Assembly: GCA_947373605.1 (NCBI GenBank)
Contig: CANBYM010000027.1
Coordinates: 1-35,088 of the forward strand
Length of the DNA stretch: 35,088 bases
Direction of reading: 5' to 3'
From: Comamonadaceae bacterium
GTDB taxonomy: Bacteria > Pseudomonadota > Gammaproteobacteria > Burkholderiales > Burkholderiaceae_C
The stretch's first letter is position 1. Each line of letters starts with the position of its first letter. The notes beneath the pieces are model-generated. The model saw only the letters and a list, made by a program, of their open reading frames with translations. It searched no databases and had not been told where the DNA came from. Shown here one piece after another: positions 7,168-14,203 of this stretch. The position numbers were made by a program, and so were the translations under genes.

Positions 7168-7641
7168 ATGAAGACAACGGCATCAGGTTTTGAGCCCGAA
7201 TTTGTTGAAGGCTTGCGCAGCATTTTTGAAGAGCACATTGTCTTTAATAAAACACTAGGCCTGAAGATCACATCGCTCGAAGCCCATCAGGTGCGCGCGC
7301 GTATCGATATGCGCAATGCCCTGGTCGGCCACTTTAGCTACAACCGGGTTCACGGTGGTGTTATCAGCGCGGGGCTGGACGCCATGGGGGGCTTGGCGGT
7401 GATGGCGGCCATCGGTGCGCGTCACATGGATGAACCGGTGCAGGCGCGTCTGCACCGCTTTGCCAAGCTGGGGACGATTGACCTGCGCATTGACTACCTG
7501 CGCCCCGGTATCAGCGAATACTTTGAACTGCGCGCAGAAGTGATGCGACTGGGTTCGCGGGTTGCGTCCACTCGCATGGAGTTTCTGGCCGCCGACGGCA
7601 AGCTGCTGTCTACCGGCTCTGCTGCCTATATCGTTTCATGA
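7168..7641 (+). CDS. Acyl-CoA thioesterase, YigI-like hot-dog protein
   Basis: This hot-dog thioesterase of 157 residues is close in pattern to E. coli YigI: HIVFNKTLGLKI near the start, then FSYNRVHGGVISAGLDAMGG, and the conserved LGTIDLRIDYLRPG. YigI acts on medium- and long-chain acyl-CoA; the same role is inferred here. The ATG at 7168 lies only a few bases from the end of the tnpB element. The nearest purine-rich stretch that could bind the ribosome (CGGGGA, 7157-7162) belongs to the element end. The insertion has therefore probably replaced the native promoter or leader of this gene. A tiny membrane-protein gene follows 7 bases after the stop. Confidence 0.88.
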   Translation: MKTTASGFEPEFVEGLRSIFEEHIVFNKTLGLKITSLEAHQVRARIDMRNALVGHFSYNRVHGGVISAGLDAMGGLAVMAAIGARHMDEPVQARLHRFAKLGTIDLRIDYLRPGISEYFELRAEVMRLGSRVASTRMEFLAADGKLLSTGSAAYIVS

Positions 7642-7648
7642 GCGCGCT

Positions 7649-7798
7649 GTGGTGAGCGAAGATCAAAAAGTATCCGAGTACAAAGAGCCAAAGCCCCGTT
7701 TCGGACGGCTATTGGCCGTGTGCGCCGCCGCTGCCGTTTTTTGCGGCTTTCTGGTGTGGTTTGCGACCACCTATCTGGGCAATTGCTGCGCGCCATGA
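7649..7798 (+). CDS. Small single-span membrane protein (hypothetical)
   Basis: This is a predicted 49-residue protein with a GTG start (7649 or 7652). An N-terminal charged stretch (SEDQKVSEYKEPKPRFGR) is followed by one hydrophobic segment of about 22 residues, LLAVCAAAAVFCGFLVWFA, and a short tail with paired cysteines (NCCAP). The stop overlaps the ATG of the polysaccharide-deacetylase gene as ATGATG/TGA, suggesting translational coupling. There is no clear Shine-Dalgarno sequence. The hydrophobic pattern with a charged N-terminus is convincing as a membrane anchor, but I do not recognise the family and translation is not proven. Confidence 0.5.
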   Translation: MVSEDQKVSEYKEPKPRFGRLLAVCAAAAVFCGFLVWFATTYLGNCCAP

Positions 7799-8592
7799 TG
7801 CGAGTCCCTGGGCAATGGCGGTGGCGGACAAGTACTGGCGCGGCGGGCTCGCTGGCGTTCGGTGTGTTGATTGGCCTGTTCTTTGGCCCGGCATCACTGG
7901 CAGCCCCGATGCAGGCAGACCCGGCGGTGGAAATTCATGACCGCATTGCGGACGATGCACCCGATGCCAAACGGGTGGCCCTCACGCTGGACGCTTGTTC
8001 CGGAAAATTCGACGATGATTTGATCGAGTTTTTGATTCGCAATCACATCCCCGCCACCTTGTTTGCCACCAAAAAATGGCTGGACAAAAATCCCTATGGC
8101 GTATCCGTCATCAAAAGCCATCTGGACTTGTTTGAGGTGGAAGACCATGGCGAAAACCACATACCGGCCGTGATCGGTGCCGGAAGAAAGGTTTACGGCA
8201 TACCCGGCGAACCCGACATCATTCATCTGCGCCGTGAGGTTTTAGGGGGCGCACACGCCATCGAGCAAACCATCGGTGTGCCACCGCATTGGTATCGCGC
8301 TGCCACCGCCGAATATGACTCGCAGGCGACGCAGGAAATTGAAAAGCTGGGCTACAAAATTGCCGGCTTTTCCATCAACGCAGATGCCGGAGCCACGCTA
8401 AAGCAAGCCGCCATTGAAGACCGGCTGAAACACGTCAAGGGGGGCGACGTGATCATCGCGCACATGAATAAACCCGCAGGCGATTCGGCCGAGGGCTTGT
8501 CCGTTGGCCTGATCCAGCTGCTTAAAAAGGGCTATGTGTTCGTTCGCCTCGACCAGGTCGACCTCAAAGTCATACCAGGCACCGGACGGTAG
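7795..8592 (+). CDS. Secreted polysaccharide deacetylase family protein (NodB fold, variant motif)
   Basis: This predicted exported carbohydrate esterase 4-type protein has 265 residues. The start MMRVPGQWRWRT gives a basic N-region, a hydrophobic core and a likely cleavage in PASLAAP. Motif 1 is VALTLDACSGKFDDDL, where the second metal-binding aspartate of the canonical TFDDGP is replaced by Ala-Cys. Motif 2 reads EDHGENHIPAV, keeping two histidines four residues apart. HWYRAATAEYD may be motif 3, and VIIAHMNKPAG with Gly-Asp before it resembles motif 5. The overall fold assignment is good; substrate and catalytic activity are open because of the motif 1 change. I chose ATG 7795, overlapping the preceding small gene, instead of the upstream 7720. 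Confidence 0.78.
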   Translation: MMRVPGQWRWRTSTGAAGSLAFGVLIGLFFGPASLAAPMQADPAVEIHDRIADDAPDAKRVALTLDACSGKFDDDLIEFLIRNHIPATLFATKKWLDKNPYGVSVIKSHLDLFEVEDHGENHIPAVIGAGRKVYGIPGEPDIIHLRREVLGGAHAIEQTIGVPPHWYRAATAEYDSQATQEIEKLGYKIAGFSINADAGATLKQAAIEDRLKHVKGGDVIIAHMNKPAGDSAEGLSVGLIQLLKKGYVFVRLDQVDLKVIPGTGR

Positions 8593-8596
8593 AGCC

Positions 8597-9013
8597 TCAA
8601 GGTAGGTTTTTGGCAATCTCGCGTGGCTGACCGGCCTCATCAATGGCCACATAAGTCACGGTGGCTTCAGTGACCTTGGCATATTGCCCTTGCGAAAAAT
8701 AGCGCTCGGCGAATACCTCGACCTTGACCGTAATCGAGGTGCGCCCGATGCGGTCCACCTTGGAAAAAAAGCTCAGAATGTCGCCCACCCGCACCGGTTG
8801 CTTGAACACAAACTCTTTGACTGCCACGGTCGCCATGCGGCCCTTGGTGTAGCGCGCAGGCACTACCGAGCCGGCCAGGTCCACCTGCGCCATCACCCAG
8901 CCGCCGAAGATATCGCCGTTGGCATTGCAGTCGGCGGGCATGGGGATTACCTTGAGAACCAGTTCCTGGTCGGTGGGCAGTTGGGTCACTACTGCGCTTG
9001 AATTGTTGGACAT
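8597..9013 (-). CDS. Acyl-CoA thioesterase, YciA-like hot-dog family
   Basis: This protein of 138 residues belongs to the YciA/BFIT acyl-CoA hydrolase family. The family signature ADCNANGDIFGGWVMAQVDLAG is followed by VKEFVFKQPVRVGD and a GRTSITVKVEV strand. Residues N and D in the first segment are the usual active-site residues. I chose the ATG at 9013 because the family begins a few residues on. A longer frame to 9097 would overlap the divergent exporter gene. The C-terminus is normal in length. It acts on acyl-CoA in the cytoplasm. It is divergent from the ABC exporter, with 39 bases between the starts. Confidence 0.9.
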   Translation of the reverse strand: MSNNSSAVVTQLPTDQELVLKVIPMPADCNANGDIFGGWVMAQVDLAGSVVPARYTKGRMATVAVKEFVFKQPVRVGDILSFFSKVDRIGRTSITVKVEVFAERYFSQGQYAKVTEATVTYVAIDEAGQPREIAKNLP

Positions 9014-9052
9014 AGGCACAATCCTTAAGATAACAAAGAAAGATTGTCGCCC

Positions 9053-10942
9053 ATGCACCCTTCCGGTCACCATGCACCGGCCGCCCATGTCCCCCATGTC
9101 GGTCCTGTAAGTTCAAACTTATCCGCCTCGCCTGCCGTCGCGCCCAAAGCCAAGTCCGATTGGGATACGTTGGCGCGCCTGTTCCCCTACTTGTGGGCGT
9201 ACAAATGGCGGGTGATTGCTGCGCTGGCCTTCATGGTGGGCGCCAAGCTGGCCAACGTAGCTGTGCCAGTGTTGCTCAAAAATCTGGTCGATGCCATGAC
9301 GCTCAAGCCGGGCGATCCTGCGTCCTTGCTGGTAGTGCCGGGTGCCCTGTTGTTGGGCTATGGGGCCCTGCGGCTGTCCACCTCGATGTTTACCGAGTTG
9401 CGCGAGCTGGTGTTCGCCAAAGCCACTGAGGGGGCAGCGCGTAGTATCTCGCTGCAGGTTTTCAGGCATTTGCACGGCATGAGCCTGCGCTTTCACCTGG
9501 AGCGCCAAACCGGCGGTATGACGCGCGATATTGAGCGCGGCACGCGCGGCGTGCATTCGCTCATCAGTTATTCGCTCTACAGCATCATCCCCACGCTGAT
9601 TGAAGTGACCTTGGTGCTCAGCCTACTGGCCATCAAGTTTGATGTGTGGTTTGCATGGATCACCATCATTGCACTGGTGATCTACATATTTTTCACCATC
9701 ACGGTGACCGAGTGGCGCACCCAGTACCGCAAGAAAATGAACGAGTTGGACTCCACCGCCAACAGCCGCGCCATTGATTCACTGCTCAATTACGAGACCG
9801 TCAAATACTTCAACAACGAAGAATTCGAAGCCAAGCGATATGACGAAAACCTGGAGCGCTACCGTCGCGCCGCCGTAAAAAGTCAAACCACGCTGAGCAT
9901 GCTCAATACCGGCCAGCAACTCATCATTGCTCTTGCCCTGGTCACCATGCTGTGGCGTGCGACGCAGGGCGTGGTGGACGGGCGTATGACGCTGGGTGAT
10001 CTGGTGATGGTGAACGCATTCATGATTCAGCTCTATATCCCGCTGAACTTTCTGGGCGTGATTTACCGCGAGATCAAGCAAAGCCTGACTGACCTGGAAA
10101 AAATGTTCACATTGCTGGAGCGTGAACGCGAAATTGCTGACGTGCCCGGAGCGCAGCCGCTGGTGCTTGGCAATGGGGATGTGTCGGTACGGTTTGAGAA
10201 CGTTACCTTTTCCTATGACCCGGCAGGCAGCGCAGGCGCAGCCAAGGACAAGCCCCAGCGCACGATCCTGCACGACATCAGCTTTGAGATTCCGGGTGGC
10301 AAGACTGTCGCAGTAGTGGGTCCATCGGGCTCGGGCAAGTCCACGCTGGCGCGCCTGCTGTTTCGCTTTTACGATGTGCAACAGGGGCGCATACTGATCG
10401 GCGGGCGGGACATCAAACAGGTCACTCAGTCCTCGGTGCGGCAAGCCATCGGCATCGTGCCGCAAGACACGGTGCTGTTTAACGACACCGTGGAGTACAA
10501 CATTGCTTACGGCCAGCCGGGCTGTGGCCGCGCGCAGGTCGAAGCGGCGGCTAAGGCTGCGCATATTCACGCCTTTATCAGCGCCGCGCCCATGGGCTAT
10601 GACACGATGGTGGGTGAGCGCGGGTTAAAACTCTCAGGGGGCGAGAAGCAACGCGTCGCGATTGCGCGCACGCTTTTGAAGAATCCGCCGGTCATGATTT
10701 TTGATGAGGCCACATCGGCACTCGACTCTGCCAACGAGCGCGCGATACAGACGGAGTTACAGAGTGTGTCGCAGAACAAGACCACTTTGGTGATAGCGCA
10801 CCGCTTGTCGACGGTGGTGGACGCGCATGAAATTCTCGTGATGGACACAGGCCGCATCATTGAGCGCGGCAACCATGCAGCCCTGCTGGCGGCTAACGGT
10901 CGTTACGCACAAATGTGGGCTTTGCAGCAGACTGCGGAGTGA
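9053..10942 (+). CDS. Atm1-type ABC exporter (fused permease and ATPase)
   Basis: This half-transporter of 629 residues forms homodimers and belongs to the Atm1/HMT1 class, which exports glutathione-linked thiols or metal conjugates. The class hallmark NYETVKYFNNEEFE follows six predicted membrane segments. The ATPase domain has Walker A GPSGSGKST (about residue 423), signature LSGGEKQR (about 527), Walker B VMIFDEATSALD and a switch H in VIAHRLST. The N-terminal 25 residues are rich in His and Pro (MHPSGHHAPAAHVPHVG), unusual for the class and possibly metal-binding. The ATG at 9053 is preferred over TTG 9044. No partner gene is adjacent. Confidence 0.93.
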   Translation: MHPSGHHAPAAHVPHVGPVSSNLSASPAVAPKAKSDWDTLARLFPYLWAYKWRVIAALAFMVGAKLANVAVPVLLKNLVDAMTLKPGDPASLLVVPGALLLGYGALRLSTSMFTELRELVFAKATEGAARSISLQVFRHLHGMSLRFHLERQTGGMTRDIERGTRGVHSLISYSLYSIIPTLIEVTLVLSLLAIKFDVWFAWITIIALVIYIFFTITVTEWRTQYRKKMNELDSTANSRAIDSLLNYETVKYFNNEEFEAKRYDENLERYRRAAVKSQTTLSMLNTGQQLIIALALVTMLWRATQGVVDGRMTLGDLVMVNAFMIQLYIPLNFLGVIYREIKQSLTDLEKMFTLLEREREIADVPGAQPLVLGNGDVSVRFENVTFSYDPAGSAGAAKDKPQRTILHDISFEIPGGKTVAVVGPSGSGKSTLARLLFRFYDVQQGRILIGGRDIKQVTQSSVRQAIGIVPQDTVLFNDTVEYNIAYGQPGCGRAQVEAAAKAAHIHAFISAAPMGYDTMVGERGLKLSGGEKQRVAIARTLLKNPPVMIFDEATSALDSANERAIQTELQSVSQNKTTLVIAHRLSTVVDAHEILVMDTGRIIERGNHAALLAANGRYAQMWALQQTAE

Positions 10943-11122
10943 GCTTGCGGCTGCTGTGTTCTTACAACGTGCGTGGTGTGGGTAAGGTGTCAGGTACAAG
11001 ACCGGTAACGCGGCGCTTGACGCTGAATTTGGCGAAGTATGACTTCCAGAACTCGGCGAATGCATTTTTTTGGTTATTTTGCTAAATGGGGCACCCGCTG
11101 CCGGCAAAACGATAATCCCGCC
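10943..11122. other. Intergenic stretch without a recognised feature
   Basis: This 180-base gap follows the exporter. It contains TTGACG (11017-11022) and TATGAC (11038-11043) separated by only 15 bases, and an AT-rich stretch at about 11063-11090 before the TfoX gene. Either could hold a weak promoter, but neither is convincing. No hairpin with a T-run is seen. Confidence 0.4.
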
Positions 11123-11458
11123 ATGGCCACTTCCCAAAGTACGATGGATTTTTTGCTCGATGTCCTGAGCGACAGCGGACAGGTCAGTGCGCGCAAAATG
11201 TTTGGCGAATACTGTTTGTATTTCGCCGGGCGCCCGGTGGGGCTGGTCTGTAACGAGCAACTTTTCCTAAAGCCTACCGAGCCAGGTAGACGACTGATGA
11301 AGGAAATACAGGAGGGAACGCCGTTTCCCGGTGCCCGCGCGCATCTGTTGATCAACGCTGATTACTGGGACGACAGACAATGGATGAGCGCGATGGTGCG
11401 CGCTACATTTGACTCTTTGCCGCCACCCAAACCACCGCGCAAACCTGTTAAGAGATAG
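11123..11458 (+). CDS. TfoX/Sxy N-terminal domain protein
   Basis: This 111-residue protein consists of a TfoX N-terminal domain (SARKMFGEYCLYFAGRPVGLV, then LFLKPTEPGR). A short basic Pro/Lys tail follows (PPPKPPRKPVKR). TfoX of gammaproteobacteria regulates competence together with CRP; single-domain homologues such as this are widespread and mostly of unknown function. The ATG at 11123 begins MATSQSTMDFL and fits the family; the frame is open upstream to 11039 without family similarity. It lies 5 bases before the LysR gene and is probably co-transcribed with it. A competence role is not supported by anything else here. Confidence 0.85.
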   Translation: MATSQSTMDFLLDVLSDSGQVSARKMFGEYCLYFAGRPVGLVCNEQLFLKPTEPGRRLMKEIQEGTPFPGARAHLLINADYWDDRQWMSAMVRATFDSLPPPKPPRKPVKR

Positions 11459-11463
11459 AACCC

Positions 11464-12429
11464 ATGGAAACCAAATGGCTTGAAGACTTTGTGTCCTTGG
11501 CGGAAACCCGCAGTTTCAGCCGGTCAGCGCAATTGCGCCACGTGACGCAACCGGCATTCTCACGGCGAATTCAGTCGTTGGAAGCCTGGGCGGGTACCGA
11601 TCTGGTGGACCGCAGTTCCTACCCGACCCGCCTAACGCCGGCGGGCGAAACGCTATACGGGCAGTCATTGGAAATGCTGCAGTCGCTGCAGAGTACACGT
11701 GCGGCCTTGCGCGGGCATTCATCGGCTGGGCAGGACTTTATTGAGTTTGCCGTGCCGCATACGTTGGCTTTTACTTTTTTCCCGGCCTGGGTCAGTAATT
11801 TGCGCGAAAACTTTGGCGGCATGAAAAGTCGCCTGATTGCGCTGAACGTGCATGACGCGGTGATGCGACTGGTTGAAGGCAGTTGCGATTTGCTGATCGC
11901 CTATCACCATGCGTCGCAACCCTTTCAGCTCGATAGTGACCGCTATGAAATGGTGAGCCTGGGTGAAGAAATTGTGGCGCCGTATGCGCGGACCAATGCG
12001 CAGGGAGAACCTCAGTTTCTGTTGCCCGGACGCATGGATGCACCTCTGCCTTACCTCGGCTATGCACCCGGTGCCTATCTGGGTCTGATGGTGGACCAGA
12101 TTCTCAAAGAATCACGCAATGCGGTGCACCTGGACCGTGTATACGAGACCGACATGGCCGAGGGACTCAAGGCGATGGCGCTGGAGGGACATGGCATTGC
12201 TTTCCTTCCTCAAAGCGCCATCCGCAAAGAACTGCAGGCCAAAAAACTGGTCAGCGCCACGCCGCCCGGCAGCAATGCTTTGCAGGCCACTTTGGAGATT
12301 CGCGCCTATCGCGAACGCCCTATCGGCAAAGACGCGCAACGTAGCAACGGCAAGACCACCAAAAGCGCCGCCCAGGCACTGTGGGCTTATCTGATCAGCG
12401 AAAAAACTATTGGAAACCAACGCGAATGA
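11464..12429 (+). CDS. LysR-family regulator, HypT-like
   Basis: This LysR-type transcriptional regulator has 321 residues. The helix-turn-helix region [20 protein letters not shown] with [14 protein letters not shown] is at the N-terminus, and the effector domain fills the rest. The opening ETKWL..F and the general pattern resemble E. coli HypT (YjiE), which senses hypochlorite through methionine oxidation; several Met residues are present, but whether the sensing ones are conserved cannot be judged by eye. It overlaps pyrC by 4 bases (ATGA at 12426). No divergent target gene lies next to it, so the usual LysR arrangement is missing and its target is unknown. Confidence 0.88.
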   Translation: METKWLEDFVSLAETRSFSRSAQLRHVTQPAFSRRIQSLEAWAGTDLVDRSSYPTRLTPAGETLYGQSLEMLQSLQSTRAALRGHSSAGQDFIEFAVPHTLAFTFFPAWVSNLRENFGGMKSRLIALNVHDAVMRLVEGSCDLLIAYHHASQPFQLDSDRYEMVSLGEEIVAPYARTNAQGEPQFLLPGRMDAPLPYLGYAPGAYLGLMVDQILKESRNAVHLDRVYETDMAEGLKAMALEGHGIAFLPQSAIRKELQAKKLVSATPPGSNALQATLEIRAYRERPIGKDAQRSNGKTTKSAAQALWAYLISEKTIGNQRE

Positions 12430-13451
12430 CCCTGACCATTACCCAACCCGACGATTGGCACTTACATGTACGCGATGGCGATGCCCTGCAAACCGTAGTG
12501 CCGCACACCGCAGCACAGTTCGGACGTGCCATCATCATGCCGAACCTCAAACCGCCGGTAACCACCGCCGCGCAGGCCGTGGCCTACCGTGACCGCATCC
12601 GCGCGGCGGTGCCCCATGGCATGCAGTTTGAGCCGCTGATGACGCTCTATTTAACCGACAACCTGCCCGCTGACGAAATTGCACGGGCCAAAGACGCGGG
12701 CGTGGTGGCGGCCAAGCTGTACCCCGCTGGTGCCACCACCAACAGCGACGCCGGCGTGACAGATCTTCGCAAAACCTATCAGACGCTGGAGGCCATGCAA
12801 CGCGCCAACATGCTGCTGTTGGTACATGGTGAAGTGACTTCCAGCGATATTGATTTGTTTGACCGCGAAGCCGTTTTTATTGACACCCAACTCATCCCGC
12901 TGCGCCGTGATTTTCCAGAGCTCAAAATCGTGTTTGAGCACATTACCACCAAAGAAGCTGCGCAGTACGTGCAAGCGGCAGACCGCTTTACCGGCGCCAC
13001 GATTACGGCGCACCATTTGCTCTACAACCGCAACGCCATATTTACCGGCGGTATTCGCCCGCATTACTACTGCCTGCCAGTGCTTAAGCGCGAAACACAC
13101 CGTCAAGCGTTGGTGCAAGCGGCAATCGGCGGTAGTGCTAAGTTTTTTCTGGGTACCGACAGCGCACCCCACCCTGCCCACCTGAAAGAACATGCAACGG
13201 GTTGTGCCGGTTGCTATACAGCGCATGCCGCCATGGAGCTGTATGCGCAAGCCTTTGACAACGCGGGCGCACTGAATAAGTTGGAAGGCTTTGCAAGTTT
13301 CCATGGGGCAGACTTTTACGGCTTGCCGCGCAATAGCGGCACCATCACGCTGCAGCGCCAGTCGTGGACGCCGCCCGAGAGCTATCCCTTCGGCCAGGCA
13401 GAACTCAAACCACTGGCAGGCGGCGAGCCATTAGCGTGGCGCATGGTTTAG
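12426..13451 (+). CDS. pyrC: Dihydroorotase (class II, PyrC)
   Basis: This enzyme forms dihydroorotate from carbamoyl aspartate in pyrimidine synthesis. It has 341 residues, normal for the E. coli-type class II enzyme. Zinc-binding HLHVRDGD is at residues 15-22 or so, the carboxylated lysine lies in [13 protein letters not shown], and further metal histidines lie in LLVHGEV and in [11 protein letters not shown]. The catalytic aspartate is in [11 protein letters not shown]. The start ATG overlaps the LysR stop; an upstream TTG reading at 12381 is not needed. It is probably translated from the same mRNA as the regulator and the DUF3025 gene that overlaps its 3' end. Confidence 0.96.
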   Translation: MTLTITQPDDWHLHVRDGDALQTVVPHTAAQFGRAIIMPNLKPPVTTAAQAVAYRDRIRAAVPHGMQFEPLMTLYLTDNLPADEIARAKDAGVVAAKLYPAGATTNSDAGVTDLRKTYQTLEAMQRANMLLLVHGEVTSSDIDLFDREAVFIDTQLIPLRRDFPELKIVFEHITTKEAAQYVQAADRFTGATITAHHLLYNRNAIFTGGIRPHYYCLPVLKRETHRQALVQAAIGGSAKFFLGTDSAPHPAHLKEHATGCAGCYTAHAAMELYAQAFDNAGALNKLEGFASFHGADFYGLPRNSGTITLQRQSWTPPESYPFGQAELKPLAGGEPLAWRMV

Positions 13452-14203
13452 AAACCATTGACTGGCAGGCGCCGTGGCTCATACCTTGGCGCGCTGTCGG
13501 TGAGCAGGTTGCTTCGCAGGCACGAAGTGGCAACAGTGTTGCACAGGCACTCAACGCGCACAACGCAGTGGCGCCCAAAGTGTTTGTGCCGCAGCCGGAT
13601 TTGCCGGTCAATGTTGCCTACGAACAGTTCATTTTTCAAATGAACCAGGTGCCCACGCGCGACGGTTTGCACGATTTCTTTAACGGGCTGGCCTGGTTGC
13701 ACTTTCCCAAGACCAAAATTCGCCTGAACGAATTGCAAGCCGCGCAGATTGCGCGCACCGGTATTGCGCCACAGCGCGGTCCCGCGCGCGATGCGCTTAC
13801 CGTATTTGACGAGAACGCTGCGTTTTTACAAGCGAGTGACTATTTGTGGGAGGCGCTGGTCGCCAAGGATTGGCTGCGCCTGTTCGTGGACTTGCGACCG
13901 CTATGGGCCGAGGCGCAGCTCATTGTGTTCGGCCACGCGTTGTTGGAGAAGCTGGTGGCGCCGCGCAAGGCCATGACCGCACATGTATACCGGGTGCGTA
14001 CTGCTGACCGGGGACTGCAGGCCATTGATGCGTGGATGGCTACTGAACTGAATGCGGACAAGCTGGCTACCAAGCCGTTTGCCCATTTGCCGGTGCTAGG
14101 TGTACCGCATTGGTGGCCCGCGAACCATGACCCGCAGTTCTATGCCGATGCGGACGTGTTTCGACCGCCGCGGGCACTGCCGGGCGCCGCGTCTACGCCT
14201 TAA
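13436..14203 (+). CDS. DUF3025 family protein
   Basis: This uncharacterised protein has about 255 residues. The pattern [28 protein letters not shown] and the later [19 protein letters not shown] are recognisable as DUF3025, a betaproteobacterial family of unknown function often found near pyrC. There is no signal peptide and no membrane segment. I chose the GTG at 13436, which overlaps pyrC by 16 bases and gives a start a few residues before family similarity; a GTG at 13364 would extend deep into pyrC. Its TAA shares the four-base TTAA with the convergent kinase gene. Confidence 0.8.
   Translation: MAHGLETIDWQAPWLIPWRAVGEQVASQARSGNSVAQALNAHNAVAPKVFVPQPDLPVNVAYEQFIFQMNQVPTRDGLHDFFNGLAWLHFPKTKIRLNELQAAQIARTGIAPQRGPARDALTVFDENAAFLQASDYLWEALVAKDWLRLFVDLRPLWAEAQLIVFGHALLEKLVAPRKAMTAHVYRVRTADRGLQAIDAWMATELNADKLATKPFAHLPVLGVPHWWPANHDPQFYADADVFRPPRALPGAASTP

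Noticed and set aside
6134..7168. Long open frame on the plus strand opposite the tnpB remnant (344 codons)
   Set aside because: It has no recognisable domain, runs antisense to the conserved TnpB motifs and ends at the thioesterase start. It is a shadow of the GC-rich complementary frame.
11017..11043. TTGACG ... TATGAC as a promoter for the TfoX gene
   Set aside because: The spacer is only 15 bases and the -10 is poor, so it is not listed as a promoter.
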